NCBI GenBank assembly: GCA_015099395.1
Contig: AP024096.1
Span: 6,799,485-6,863,484 of the forward strand
Reading direction: 5' to 3'
DNA from: Ktedonobacteria bacterium brp13
GTDB lineage: Bacteria > Chloroflexota > Ktedonobacteria > Ktedonobacterales > Ktedonobacteraceae
DNA length: 64,000 bases
A model generated the notes under the pieces. It worked only from the letters and a program-made list of their open reading frames with translations, was not told the origin of the DNA and searched no databases. The number at the start of each line of letters is the position of its first letter. Position 1 is the first letter of the stretch. Of the stretch, positions 40,081 to 49,871 are shown one piece after another. The position numbers were made by a program, and so were the translations under genes.

Positions 40081-42917
40081 TGAAAGCCTCAATGTACTTC
40101 AACTATACTTCGCGCTCTCTGGTGCGTGGAGGCCAACGCACCCTGCTCGCTATCTTCTGTGTCGCGGTCGGCGTGATGGCGATTGTCTCGCTGGAGCTGG
40201 TCGGCCTGATGGTAAACAACTCCTTTAATAGCAATGTACGCGATGTCAATGGTGGTGATATTGCTGTACGTTCGCAGAATGAGCCTTTTAATGCGACTGA
40301 TCTTAAGTATTTTGCGTCGTTAAAAAATGATGGTTCGATAACAGGTTATACGCCTGTGATCAATGCACAGGGCTCGACTGGCACGAAGACAGCCTCTACA
40401 CGCATGTCTTTTACTGTGCGTGTGGTTGATGCGGCCAACTATCCTCTTGTGACACCACCATCCTTTACTACACCAGCGGGTGGTACCCTCTCTGCTCTGC
40501 TGAAAAATGATCAGGTGGTGGTGACGCAGTCGTTTGTGGATCAGTATAAGGAGAAGGTCGGCACTACCTTCGATCTGCATGTAGGGACACAGGGTGCGGG
40601 CTCGCATACGATCCATGCAAAGGTCGTTGGTATCGTAACGGAGTCCGGTGTGCTTGCACAGTCTGGTAGTGTTGTCTTGCTCTCTTCCAAAGACTATCAA
40701 GCTACGGTTCCCAAGTCTCCTCTTACCTATGACACGGTTGACGTGACTGCTGCATCGGCAAATATCAATAGCGCGGCACAGAAGATCCAGGGACATTTCC
40801 CGATTGCTACGACGCAGACGGCTGCGGATGCTTTGAAGCAGCAGCAGGCGTTGATCGATAATGTGCGGCAGTTTCTAGAGATCTCTGGTCTTTTGGCTCT
40901 GTTGATTGGTGGTGTGGGTATCGTCAATACGATGCAGGTCTTGCTCTCACGGCGTAAGACTGAGATCGCGATGCTCAAGACGACCGGCTATCGACGCTTT
41001 GATCTCTACCTGCTCTTTGGTCTGGAGGCGGCTCTCCTGGGCCTGTGTGGTGGTGTCATTGGGGCGCTGGCTGGTACGGGGCTGAGTTACGTAGTACGTA
41101 ATGTTGTACAGAACTCGTTCGGCTTGAATATCCCCTTCCTGCTCGATTGGTTTACTATCGGTGGTGGTGTGGTAATCGGTCTGGCAACTGCGCTGATCTT
41201 TGGCTTGATGCCGATCGTTCAGGCTGCCAATATTCGTCCGTTGAACGTGATCCGTGACCTTAATGAGGGTGGTGGGGTGACTGGTGTCTTTTTGACCATT
41301 GGGTTATTGATTGTGCTCTCGGTGCTGTTCTGTATCCTCTCGATCTTTATCCTCAATGGTGATGTTGTACTGGGTATCTCTGCGGTCTATGGTGTCTTTG
41401 TCTTCCTGGGCATCTTGAGCCTCTTCTTTGGCCTGGTCATCTTCTTGATCAGTAAGTTGCCTGTACCGGAGCGCGTGAATATTCGACACCTGGCGCTCGT
41501 TGTGGTGATGTTGGCGCTCTCCTTCGCCGTCTATACACAACTACCGGCCTTTGGTATCCTGTTCTTCATCTTCTCGTTGCTCGGTCTGGTGGTTGTCTTC
41601 TTGCCGCGTACGTTAAAGGCTTCGAGCAAGATGGCTCTGCGTAATCTGGGTCGTCAGCGTACGCGCACTACGACAACGATGCTTGCGCTCTTTGTTGGTA
41701 TCTTCACAATTGGTCTGGTGCTTGTGCTGGGACAGGATCTGCGCCAGAGTATCAACAAAACGATTGCTTCGACTGTTGACTATAACGTCTTTTCAATCAC
41801 GGCCAATACTGATACAAGTACACTGCGCAATGCTCTGGGCAGCATCCCTGGCCTCTCTGCGTACCAGGTGCATACGTTAGCTACGGCATCTCCGCTCTTG
41901 ATCAATAACAAGACGTTGCAAGAGATCTTGTATCCCGGCCTACCATCTTCCACTGCAACTCCAGGTGCTTCGGGTACTCCAGGTACTGCTAGCTCTACTG
42001 GCTCTACTGGTAGTGGACAGCCGCCGAAGGGTGCTGGTACAACGTCCAAGTTGAATAATCGGCTGTTGATCTACTTCTTGAGCAATGTCGAGGGGTATGA
42101 TGTGGGGAACAATCAGATCCCGAAGCTGAGCAGTTCTTTTACGATTAGTGCTGGTCGTAATCTGAATATCAATGATGCTGGTACCTATAATGTTGTCGTC
42201 TCATCGCAACTGGAGAAGATGAAAGGGATCAATCTTAAACTGAACGATAAGATTACCCTGATCAGCCCGGATCGTAAGTATACGAAGACGGTAACCATTG
42301 TTGGCTTCTATACACAAAGTGGCTTTGGTTCAAATCTCTATCCCATCCTGGGGACGACGGATACGACGAAAGCGCTCCAGGCTCCAGGTTCCGATCAGGC
42401 TGCCTTCTATCTGAAGATTGATCCTAATAAGCTGAATGCGGCACAGGATGCTATTAGCAAGGCGGTGCCGAATGCTTTTGTGTTGAGTCTGGCCAATATC
42501 ACTGACTTCATTAATCAGTTGTTGAATGATATTCTTCTGACTCTGACGGCGATTGCTTCGTTATCTCTGCTGGCTGGTGTGATTATTATCGCGAATGCGG
42601 TGGCGCTGGCTATGTTAGAGCGGCGGCGTGAACTGGGTATTCTGAAGTCGGTTGGTTATAAAAGTAGCTCGATCCTCGGTGAAGTCCTGTTGGAGAATGG
42701 CATTGTTGGTGCAACGAGTGCGCTGCTGGCAATGTTATTGGCGACCCTGGTGACGGTCTTGCTCGGCCACTATGTCTTTAAGACTGACTTTGGTGTGAGC
42801 GTGACGATTGCGCTGGCGATGGTTGCTGGTGCTGCGCTGCTGGCAATGATTACTGCGGTCCTGGTTGCCTGGCGTGCCGTGCGTGTTCGTCCGCTGGAGG
42901 TATTGCGCTACGAATAG
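40080..42917 (+). CDS. FtsX-like ABC permease, double-domain
   Basis: 945 residues. The N-terminal helix (residues 17-45) and a periplasmic MacB_PCD domain are followed by one FtsX domain (FLEISGLLALLIGGVGIVNT near 265), a central multi-helix region, a second external domain with a Ser/Thr/Gly/Pro-rich linker (TATPGASGTPGTASSTGSTG near residue 622), and a second FtsX domain (ALAMLERRRELGILKSVGY near 841). The two FtsX halves probably make a single-chain pump. It exports or moves lipids, peptides or drugs across the membrane; the substrate is unknown. Confidence 0.9.
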   Translation: MKASMYFNYTSRSLVRGGQRTLLAIFCVAVGVMAIVSLELVGLMVNNSFNSNVRDVNGGDIAVRSQNEPFNATDLKYFASLKNDGSITGYTPVINAQGSTGTKTASTRMSFTVRVVDAANYPLVTPPSFTTPAGGTLSALLKNDQVVVTQSFVDQYKEKVGTTFDLHVGTQGAGSHTIHAKVVGIVTESGVLAQSGSVVLLSSKDYQATVPKSPLTYDTVDVTAASANINSAAQKIQGHFPIATTQTAADALKQQQALIDNVRQFLEISGLLALLIGGVGIVNTMQVLLSRRKTEIAMLKTTGYRRFDLYLLFGLEAALLGLCGGVIGALAGTGLSYVVRNVVQNSFGLNIPFLLDWFTIGGGVVIGLATALIFGLMPIVQAANIRPLNVIRDLNEGGGVTGVFLTIGLLIVLSVLFCILSIFILNGDVVLGISAVYGVFVFLGILSLFFGLVIFLISKLPVPERVNIRHLALVVVMLALSFAVYTQLPAFGILFFIFSLLGLVVVFLPRTLKASSKMALRNLGRQRTRTTTTMLALFVGIFTIGLVLVLGQDLRQSINKTIASTVDYNVFSITANTDTSTLRNALGSIPGLSAYQVHTLATASPLLINNKTLQEILYPGLPSSTATPGASGTPGTASSTGSTGSGQPPKGAGTTSKLNNRLLIYFLSNVEGYDVGNNQIPKLSSSFTISAGRNLNINDAGTYNVVVSSQLEKMKGINLKLNDKITLISPDRKYTKTVTIVGFYTQSGFGSNLYPILGTTDTTKALQAPGSDQAAFYLKIDPNKLNAAQDAISKAVPNAFVLSLANITDFINQLLNDILLTLTAIASLSLLAGVIIIANAVALAMLERRRELGILKSVGYKSSSILGEVLLENGIVGATSALLAMLLATLVTVLLGHYVFKTDFGVSVTIALAMVAGAALLAMITAVLVAWRAVRVRPLEVLRYE

Positions 42918-42977
42918 ATAAGTAGGAGCGATCTATTTGTTTGTTTGTTTACTTACGTTAGTACGTTTGCATACATT

Positions 42978-43033
42978 TGCTGGGAATGATCAGCGATATA
43001 TCGATACACTGATCATTCCCAGCATCTTTTTGT
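42978..43033 (+). terminator. Terminator after ABC operon
   Basis: TGCTGGGAATGATCAG (42978-42993) pairs with CTGATCATTCCCAGCA (43009-43024), followed by a T-rich run. It can also serve the convergent phosphatase gene. Confidence 0.9.
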
Positions 43034-43043
43034 ACTGTTGGTC

Positions 43044-44342
43044 TTAAAGGGGGAGGAGCAGGAGCGGGATCTCCATCTCTTCTGGTGTCAGGCCACCATG
43101 ATGACCCTGGAAGTGCATGCTGAACTTGCCTTCTTCATACCACCAGACGGTTTCGCGTTTGTAGGGTAAGATGACGACATTGCCGACACGTTGCAGGAAT
43201 GTGCGCGACGGTGGTTGGAAGCCAAAGAATTGTTGGGCGATAAGCTCGTCTGTACGGTAGACTTCGGCTCTACGCCTGAGATGTTGACGCAGTGTTTCGA
43301 CTACCTCATCTATCTGGTTTTCTTTGACATGCAGGAACATGTCGCGTGCTGAACCTGCTGGTGCCAGGAAGCGATTGCGATGATTGGTTTTCAAGGAACG
43401 GAACAGGCCTGGAAGCTCTTTATTCAGGTAACAGGTATTATAGGGGCGTACCTCGACCTGTCCATGATCGGCGGTCATCATCAACAGCGTTTTACCGGAT
43501 TGGGATGGTATGCCGCTGGTGATCAGTTGTTCGAGCTGTTTCAAGAAGTAATCAATGATCTCGTCGGTCTGCTTTGATTCTGGACCGTAGTTATGACTGG
43601 CTGTATCGATCTGATCAAAATAGAGGAAGTAGTACGTGGGCGCATGGCGTGGCTTCTTGAGTAGATCGACGAGCGTTGTGAATGCTTCGGGCAGTGTGCG
43701 GTAAGGATGCACATCAGCACCGGAGAAGACGATATCCGAGTACGTTGAAGAGCAGTAAGAGTCGTATTGTAAGATATGCGAGTCGACTCCATTGCGCTGT
43801 AAGGATTGGTAGAAGGTCTGGCGCGGAAAGAAATCAGTCGGTGGTACCCCTGATTGACGGATGGTATCGCGCATCGATTTATCGCCTGCGTATGAAAACA
43901 GCAGTGGCGAAATCATGTCATCGACCAGTGGTTCATAGTAGTTCCACTCATAGACGCCGCTCTGTCCTACTTCTAAGCCTGTGTGAATACAGGTGACATG
44001 CGCGGCTGTTGTTGAGGGAAATTGCGAGGTGAGTTTCGATACTACTCCATGCTCCAGAAAAGTTTTTAATACAGCATATTTTTCTGCATTGCGTTCAAAG
44101 AAACGCCAACCAAAGGCATCAATGAAGAAAAAAACCACTGCATCGTAACTGGTAGGGAGTGAACCAAAGACATCGAGTGGGAGTCGTGTTTGCTGCTTTT
44201 GTTGTGCTTGCTGATCGCCTGCAAGTAAAAACTGAATGGCTGAAGGCAGATTGGAGAAGCAATAGGAATCGTAGCGCGGTCGTATAAAGCGCTGCGAGAA
44301 ACGTGCGCTGTTTACCGCTTTCACGGATGCTGCATTAAGCAT
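43044..44342 (-). CDS. Alkaline-phosphatase-superfamily protein (phosphodiesterase-like)
   Basis: 432 residues of the type I phosphodiesterase/nucleotide pyrophosphatase fold. Metal ligands can be seen: Asp in VVFFFIDAFGW near residue 75, the catalytic Thr/Ser region PSTTAAHVTCIHTGL near 110-124, and MMTADHGQVEV near 289, a classical His ligand. There is no signal peptide, so it probably works in the cytosol, on phosphodiesters or sulfate esters of unknown kind. It is a single gene convergent with the ABC operon. Confidence 0.85.
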   Translation of the reverse strand: MLNAASVKAVNSARFSQRFIRPRYDSYCFSNLPSAIQFLLAGDQQAQQKQQTRLPLDVFGSLPTSYDAVVFFFIDAFGWRFFERNAEKYAVLKTFLEHGVVSKLTSQFPSTTAAHVTCIHTGLEVGQSGVYEWNYYEPLVDDMISPLLFSYAGDKSMRDTIRQSGVPPTDFFPRQTFYQSLQRNGVDSHILQYDSYCSSTYSDIVFSGADVHPYRTLPEAFTTLVDLLKKPRHAPTYYFLYFDQIDTASHNYGPESKQTDEIIDYFLKQLEQLITSGIPSQSGKTLLMMTADHGQVEVRPYNTCYLNKELPGLFRSLKTNHRNRFLAPAGSARDMFLHVKENQIDEVVETLRQHLRRRAEVYRTDELIAQQFFGFQPPSRTFLQRVGNVVILPYKRETVWWYEEGKFSMHFQGHHGGLTPEEMEIPLLLLPL

Positions 44343-44540
44343 GCTATTTCCTGCTTCCTAGTTGAGTAGGTGTGGGGTGTTTGGTACAGATCAGTAACAG
44401 ATTCGTACTGCGTCAGATGGGTAAGCTCAGAAGTATTCTGAAGCTTTAGTCATCTCAATAGTATAGCACGGAATCTTGTGGAATCCGGTGGAAACTTGTG
44501 AATGCAAGAGGATTCTTTTTGCTGTGTGTTGTAGACTTAC

Positions 44541-44610
44541 TACATATCCGAAGACTTGAGTGCGTAGCACTAGCGACGTAAGTCGCGTTGGTCTTCGGAA
44601 TAAGATAGTA
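44541..44610 (+). repeat. Dispersed three-way-junction repeat, copy C
   Basis: The outer arms TCCGAAGAC (44547-44555) and GTCTTCGGA (44591-44599) pair perfectly; compared with copy B both arms changed together at one position, keeping the pair. Inside are AGTGC-GTA-GCACT (44559-44571) and GCGAC-GTAA-GTCGC. Confidence 0.88.
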
Positions 44611-44670
44611 CTACATATCCGTACGTATCCGCAGACCTGAGTAGTAACACGTGAGTCCTCAGGGTCTGCG
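44611..44670 (+). repeat. Hairpin beside copy C, possible diverged copy
   Basis: It begins with CTACATATCC like copy C. CGCAGACC-TGAG (44630-44641) pairs with CTCA-G-GGTCTGCG (44658-44670) with one bulge. The inside differs from the other copies, so relationship is uncertain. Confidence 0.5.
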
Positions 44671-44759
44671 TTCAGGTTGCTAGAGTAGGCACGATTTTTG
44701 GCTATAAAACGGTTCACTGTCTATGTATGTCTTCTTTTCACTGAAGGATCTATCGGAAT

Positions 44760-45719
44760 ATGCAAATGGGGCTACCGATCTGTAGAAAGTGTGGTCAGCC
44801 GATCTGGGGTAACTGCCTGCAGGCGCTCGGAGAGAACTGGCATCCAGAACATTTTGTTTGTATCGTCTGTCAACAACCTATCAACGACACTCGTTTTCAG
44901 GTCCATGAGGGGTTGCCCTGCCATATCGCCTGCTATACGCAGCGGATTGCGGCGCGTTGTGTGTATTGTGGGAAGCCACTTATTGGTAAGTACAGCGTTG
45001 ATCACTGGGGCCAGCAGTTCTGTCCTGAGCATCAGATGCAGTTCCCTGCCTGTGCATATTGTGGACGCCTGGTTTCACCACAGCAGCGTGAGCCTGGAGC
45101 ACAGGCCAGTCAGGTGATCCGTTGCCCAATCTGTCGTGCGCATGCTATCGAGACCGAGGTTGAGGCTCGACCGCTCTATTCGCAACTTGTGCATTGGGTT
45201 ACTGCGCAAGGCCTGACCTATAATAATCTGCGCTTGAGCCTGGAACTATGCGATCGGGCGCGCTTGAATAGCCTGCTGGGTAATCATGGCTATGGACAGC
45301 AAGGCGGCCAGCAGGTTGCAGGCTACCTGGATCATACGCTGGGCGCGACAACCAGCGCGACCTATATGCAGAACGGACGTGTGATGCGTACCGATATCAC
45401 TGGTATCGCGGTCTTACAGGGTTTGCCACCCACGCTCTTTCAGGGTGTGACCGTCCATGAAATGGGCCATGTCTGGTTGCTTGTGCAGGGCATACAGCAG
45501 CTACCCCACTGGGCAGAAGAAGGCTTTTGTGAACTGCTCTCGTATCGCTATTATCAGGAGTTGCATACGCCAGAGAGCCAGTATTACAGCATGTGCAAAG
45601 AAAGAAACACCGATCCGGTCTATGGTGATGGTTTTCGCTCTGTACTTGCTAGTACTGACCGCCTGGGCTTTCCACGCTTTCTTGAGACTGTGCGTGTCAC
45701 CAAACAGGTACCCATCTGA
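44760..45719 (+). CDS. LIM-domain DA1-like zinc metalloprotease
   Basis: 319 residues. Residues 6-130 carry Cys/His zinc-binding pairs like eukaryotic LIM domains (CRKCGQ at 8-13, WHPEHFVCIVC at 27-37, CHIACYT at 54-60, CVYCGK, CPEH, CAYCG, CPIC). Residues 140-319 match the DA1-like peptidase: HEMGH at 233-237 is the catalytic zinc site and WAEEGFCE at 251-258 supplies a third ligand as in gluzincins. Plant DA1 is a ubiquitin-activated protease of the same layout. The host target is unknown. It overlaps nothing and converges on the next gene 11 bases away. Confidence 0.88.
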   Translation: MQMGLPICRKCGQPIWGNCLQALGENWHPEHFVCIVCQQPINDTRFQVHEGLPCHIACYTQRIAARCVYCGKPLIGKYSVDHWGQQFCPEHQMQFPACAYCGRLVSPQQREPGAQASQVIRCPICRAHAIETEVEARPLYSQLVHWVTAQGLTYNNLRLSLELCDRARLNSLLGNHGYGQQGGQQVAGYLDHTLGATTSATYMQNGRVMRTDITGIAVLQGLPPTLFQGVTVHEMGHVWLLVQGIQQLPHWAEEGFCELLSYRYYQELHTPESQYYSMCKERNTDPVYGDGFRSVLASTDRLGFPRFLETVRVTKQVPI

Positions 45720-45730
45720 TGTTCTCTGTA

Positions 45731-46192
45731 TCACGCTGGATCATGAGCGTCTTGCAGGGCAGGACCCCAGCTATGGATGTAGCGTGGTGTGATCAAGATG
45801 CAGGGTAGTTGCTCCAGATTCATCGTGTGGTACTGGCTGTAGCGCTGCCGCAGGAGTACAAGGGCATGGGCATGCAGTTCGTGCTCAGGTTGTATGATGT
45901 CAGCTTGTCCCTGAATCTGGATGTAGCCGAGCTGTGTCCAGTCGTCTCGATACTGGTCAATCAAAAGGACCGCGCTATGCCGGGCCTGAATATTGCGTAC
46001 CCTGCGTAGCTGGCTGGCGGGGATACTCTTAGGTTTCTCATCCAGTGGTGTGTAGAAGTATTGCCCGTCGTAGGCATAGCAGACCGGGACGAGCGAGGGG
46101 TTTCCTGCTTCGTCTGAGGTCGCCAGGTGTGCATTCCGTTGTTGCGCGACGAAAGCCATTTCGACTGTTGTCAATGTGGTACGTTTGACCAT
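45731..46192 (-). CDS. PPOX-class F420/FMN-dependent oxidoreductase
   Basis: 153 residues of the pyridoxamine 5'-phosphate oxidase split-barrel fold. Family features are RNAHLATSDEAGNPSLVPVC at residues 18-37, YTPLDEKPKS near 52 and RNIQARHSAVLLIDQYRDDW near 67-86. It most resembles the TIGR03668 group (F420-dependent). It binds F420 or FMN and reduces unknown small substrates. It is convergent with the DA1-like gene with only 11 bases between the stop codons. Confidence 0.88.
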   Translation of the reverse strand: MVKRTTLTTVEMAFVAQQRNAHLATSDEAGNPSLVPVCYAYDGQYFYTPLDEKPKSIPASQLRRVRNIQARHSAVLLIDQYRDDWTQLGYIQIQGQADIIQPEHELHAHALVLLRQRYSQYHTMNLEQLPCILITPRYIHSWGPALQDAHDPA

Positions 46193-46399
46193 TATTGCCG
46201 CTTCCTTTATTCGATGGATTGCCTCTCCTATGATATCACGCAGTCACTAGCTTACGGTATACGCTGAGCGTAGTAGCGGTAGTAGAAGGCGAAGGTCATC
46301 AAATTACAGCGTCTGCAAAAGAACTGCTGCTAGAACGTGTTGCAGGTAGGGGAAAATCCTCTATCCAATGGAATCCTATCTGTAGAAGAGGTTGAATAG

Positions 46400-47935
46400 A
46401 TGTCGATCGCCGAAACGTTTCGTTCGCTACGTGACCCTGTATCTCCTGACGATGCCCGGCGTAGTAGTAGACAGATGCCTGGTAGGCTGCTAGCACTGGT
46501 GTTCCTCTTTGTCTGTCTGGCTGCCTTTATAATCTGGTTGCGTGTGACTGCGCCTGCTCCTGAAACGCACGTCAATCCCTTTATCTCGCTCTGGTTGGTG
46601 AGCTTCCTGCCCTACCTGCTGGCCTGTGTTGTGATTCTACTATTTCCGCCTTCGCAGGGACGCTGGCTGCGTTATGAACTCGCCCTCATCGTGCTGGGAA
46701 CACTTGTGCTCCACGCTATACTGCTACCGTTGCCTCCGATTGTCTCTAGAGATTCCTGGCGTTATCTCTGGGATGCCCGTGTAACGCTACACGGCTTTAG
46801 CCCTTATATCTATGTTCCACGCAGTACGGTTTTGATCCCTTTACGCAATGTCATCTATGACAATAGCCGCTATCGCGATGTGCCAACGCTCTATCCACCG
46901 GGTGCCCAGGGTTTTTATGTGCTTAGCTATCTACTGGCACCTAATAATCTGACCTTCTTTAAAGGGATACTTGTGGTACTGGAAGGGATAACGTGCGTTG
47001 CTCTGATGCTTTTATTGCGTCAGCGTGGCATGGATCCTGCGCGCAGCCTGCTCTATGCATGGTGTCCTTTGCCAATTATCGAGTTTTCCATTCAGGGTCA
47101 TCAGGAAGCCATTGCCGTTATGTTTCTGGCGCTGACCCTGGTCTGCACTAACAGCAAGTGGCGTGGGAGTCGAGCAATGACCGGCTTCCTGCTGGCGATG
47201 GCAACGCTGACCAACCTCTATCCCCTGCTCTGCCTGCCATTTGTGTTACGCTGGCGTGAGCTACGGCGTGAGTGGAGCTTGCTCCTGGTCTTTAGCCTGA
47301 CGATTGTCCTGGCCTATCTCCCCTACATTATCCTGAGTCATGGACTCCCCCTGGGCTTCTTTTCTACCTACGCCAGTGAGCAATCATCGAATGCAGGAAT
47401 GGTTGCACTTTGGACGCACAGCCTCACCCAGACGTTCCATTGGACTGGCCTGCTCGCGTTGCTGACCCGCTACAGTATATATGCCTTTGTGGTTGGCGGA
47501 ACCCTGCTCGTAAGTTGGTGGCTCTATATCCACGAGCGTCTGAGTCGTGAGGCTGCTTTTCTGCTCATCATTGGAGCGGTCTTTGCTATCTCAACGCACA
47601 TCTATGCCTGGTACAATACCATCTTTCTCATGCTGGTCCCGCTACTGGCTCAACCACTCTGGTCCCGGCGTAGTGGCTGGAGTAAGCAAGGCATCGTCAT
47701 GCTGGCCCCCTGGTACTTCAGCATCTCCATGATCGTCTGGTACTACTTCTTCTATGCATCAGCGCGTCCCGACTGGGGTCTCTATTACCTTATTGTCTAC
47801 GACGGCCCTGTGTTGTTACTGGTGGTAATGGCCCTTTGGCTTGGTTGGCAGTATAGAGCTACGTTTATACGTAACAGTGGCGTAACAATCAACGAAAAGG
47901 CAGCATCAATGAATGGTAAGTTTCGTGAAGAATGA
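46400..47935 (+). CDS. GT-C-like membrane glycosyltransferase
   Basis: 511 residues with about eleven membrane segments. The first outer loop carries SRDSWRYLWDARVTLHGFSP near residue 115, an Asp-containing motif like that of GT-C mannosyltransferases that use polyprenol-linked sugars (DUF2029 or GPI-type). It should act at the membrane and add a hexose to a lipid or glycan. GAAGAGG precedes the start. It is a single gene ended by a bidirectional terminator shared with the osmoprotectant operon. The sugar and acceptor are unknown. Confidence 0.75.
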   Translation: MSIAETFRSLRDPVSPDDARRSSRQMPGRLLALVFLFVCLAAFIIWLRVTAPAPETHVNPFISLWLVSFLPYLLACVVILLFPPSQGRWLRYELALIVLGTLVLHAILLPLPPIVSRDSWRYLWDARVTLHGFSPYIYVPRSTVLIPLRNVIYDNSRYRDVPTLYPPGAQGFYVLSYLLAPNNLTFFKGILVVLEGITCVALMLLLRQRGMDPARSLLYAWCPLPIIEFSIQGHQEAIAVMFLALTLVCTNSKWRGSRAMTGFLLAMATLTNLYPLLCLPFVLRWRELRREWSLLLVFSLTIVLAYLPYIILSHGLPLGFFSTYASEQSSNAGMVALWTHSLTQTFHWTGLLALLTRYSIYAFVVGGTLLVSWWLYIHERLSREAAFLLIIGAVFAISTHIYAWYNTIFLMLVPLLAQPLWSRRSGWSKQGIVMLAPWYFSISMIVWYYFFYASARPDWGLYYLIVYDGPVLLLVVMALWLGWQYRATFIRNSGVTINEKAASMNGKFREE

Positions 47936-47979
47936 TAATGTGTGACGATCATTCCTGATCGTAATGAGGCAGACAACAA

Positions 47980-48033
47980 ACCGGGGCAAGATCTGGTGCA
48001 CATAAAAGAGCACTTGTCAGATCTTGCCCCGGT
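47980..48033. terminator. Bidirectional terminator
   Basis: ACCGGGGCAAGATCTG (47980-47995) pairs with CAGATCTTGCCCCGGT (48018-48033). It lies between two convergent transcripts. Confidence 0.88.
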
Positions 48034-48044
48034 CTGATTATACG

Positions 48045-49040
48045 TTACTTACAGCCGTGGGTACACAGATTATTCTTTTGTAAGAATGTTGTGGCAGCCT
48101 GAGTTACTGCCTGCGCATTAGACATACCTTGATTGGTGTTATCAAGGACGGCTTTCTGCAATTGCAGGCTGACCTCCGTTGTGAGGTAAGGAGCCAGTTT
48201 GTTCAATACTGTCGCGATATCCGGGTTCTTCGCAAGCACACTATCACGCACGATTGGGGCGGGATGGTACGCCGGGAAGGCATGGTTGTTATCCTGGAGC
48301 GCGACGAAGTTGTTGGTGACAATACCGATATCTGTCGAGTAGCAGAATGCAGCCTGTGTCTGACCGGCAGCAAGCTCTCTTAAGCCAATCTCATAATCAA
48401 CCTTGTGCGATCCTTTGAAGCTCGCCAGCGAGAGGTTGTTATATTTAGGCTTCAGGTAGTCAAAAACATAGCCACCGTCACTTTGCAGGTCGAAGGTAAG
48501 CTGTGAGGCCTTCGCAGCCAGATCGGATATGGTGGTGATGTTCATCCTCTGGGCTACGCTCTTCTGCATGCAGATTGCATAGGTATCATTCAATGGAGAA
48601 TAGTTAAGCCAGTCGATGTTGAACTGCTGCTTATAGCCAGTTTTGACGGTGTTGTAATCCGTCTGATCGTCCAGGGACGATTTTTTACTAAGGGCATCCA
48701 GTCCAGTTGCGGTGAACTCGGGGTAGATATCGAGTGCGCCACTTTTAATACCCTGGAAGACGATGGCGTTGTCTCCGAAGGCCGGCTTTTCATTCACCGT
48801 GTAGCCCGCGTCGCGTAGTACGAGTGTATAGAGCTCGGTGAGTATTTTACTTTCTCCATCGAGCTTGCCGCCAACTGTCAGCGTCACGCCCTTTGAGTTG
48901 CTGCCACTGGTGTTAGGACCGCCGGTTGATGTACCTGAACCCGAGCCTGCGTTTGCTCCACAGGCTGATAGCAGCAGCATGGGGATGCAGAGTAATGCAA
49001 ATGATGCCGTAAATAATGTTTTCTTCCTGAAAAGGGACAT
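48045..49040 (-). CDS. Osmoprotectant ABC transporter substrate-binding lipoprotein
   Basis: 331 residues. A signal peptide ends in a lipobox LLLSAC, so Cys27 is lipidated and the protein is held outside the membrane. The rest is an OpuAC fold: GGKLDGESKILTELYTLVLR near residue 57, FQGIKSGALDIYPEFTATGL near 92-111, and FLQKNNLC at the end. It delivers glycine betaine, choline or carnitine to the permeases. It is the last gene of the operon, with a 149-base gap before it that may hold an extra promoter. Confidence 0.92.
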   Translation of the reverse strand: MSLFRKKTLFTASFALLCIPMLLLSACGANAGSGSGTSTGGPNTSGSNSKGVTLTVGGKLDGESKILTELYTLVLRDAGYTVNEKPAFGDNAIVFQGIKSGALDIYPEFTATGLDALSKKSSLDDQTDYNTVKTGYKQQFNIDWLNYSPLNDTYAICMQKSVAQRMNITTISDLAAKASQLTFDLQSDGGYVFDYLKPKYNNLSLASFKGSHKVDYEIGLRELAAGQTQAAFCYSTDIGIVTNNFVALQDNNHAFPAYHPAPIVRDSVLAKNPDIATVLNKLAPYLTTEVSLQLQKAVLDNTNQGMSNAQAVTQAATTFLQKNNLCTHGCK

Positions 49041-49189
49041 ATTTCCTCCTCGATAAACGCTCTTCAGAACGTTCTTTAAAAGTAACCTCTAATGTATAGA
49101 TGCTTGATACGGTATGTATCAGGTCACAGTACTGCCTGCTTGTAGCTCCATTGCTACACATCGATGTAAGAGCCTGGTTTTGCAGACTG

Positions 49190-49846
49190 CTACTTTGCAG
49201 TCTCTACCTCTACACGTAGACCCTTAGGTGTTATTCTCCCTTGGAGCCAACTCATGAAGGCTTCGACCAGGATTGCTAGAATGGCGACCGGGATTGCTCC
49301 AGCCAGGAGTGCAATATTATTTAAGCGGTTCAGGCCGTCGATGATATATTCACCATAGCCACCTGCGCCGATAAAGGCTGCCAGTGTTGCGGTACCTATA
49401 ATCTGAATCGCTGAGGTGCGCACGCCAGCAGCAATGATGGGCAGCACCAGGGGAGCCTGGATACGGGTGATGATCTGCCAGAGCGTCATTCCCATACCAC
49501 GTGCGGCATCAATGATTGCGTGATCGATGCCACGAATACCCGTGTAGGTATTCAACAAGATCGGCGGAATTCCAAGAATAATCAGTGCCACCACCGTCGG
49601 TTTAAAGCCAACCCCCAGATAGGGCAGTGCCGCGATCAAAAATGCGATGACTGGAATAGCACGCAAGAGTCCACTCACGTTGACCGCTACAAATGCTAGC
49701 ACATTGCTACGTGAGACCCCTACTCCTATAGCGATGCCAATCACCATCGCTATGATGATCGAGAGGCCACAGATTTGCAGATAGGCGATGGTATGCCCGA
49801 TAAAATCGTTGGTCGGGTCAGTCACAAACTGCCATAGCGCGCTCAT
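49190..49846 (-). CDS. Osmoprotectant ABC transporter permease
   Basis: 218 residues with about six membrane segments. The EAA loop, contacting the ATPase, is near residue 125 (IDAARGMGMTLWQIITRIQA). The pattern GLLRAIPVIAFL near 60 and GTATLAAFIGAGGYGEYI near 155 is typical of the OpuC/ProW branch. It makes the channel together with the other permease 25 bases upstream. Confidence 0.94.
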   Translation of the reverse strand: MSALWQFVTDPTNDFIGHTIAYLQICGLSIIIAMVIGIAIGVGVSRSNVLAFVAVNVSGLLRAIPVIAFLIAALPYLGVGFKPTVVALIILGIPPILLNTYTGIRGIDHAIIDAARGMGMTLWQIITRIQAPLVLPIIAAGVRTSAIQIIGTATLAAFIGAGGYGEYIIDGLNRLNNIALLAGAIPVAILAILVEAFMSWLQGRITPKGLRVEVETAK

Positions 49847-49871
49847 AGTTTTCTCTCCTTCTACCAGGCTA

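Larger units (their letters stand above)
44343..44759. other. Intergenic region with repeat copies
   Basis: The gap contains the dispersed repeat copy C and a related hairpin (both listed separately), between the divergent phosphatase and DA1-like genes. Nothing else was seen. Confidence 0.6.
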
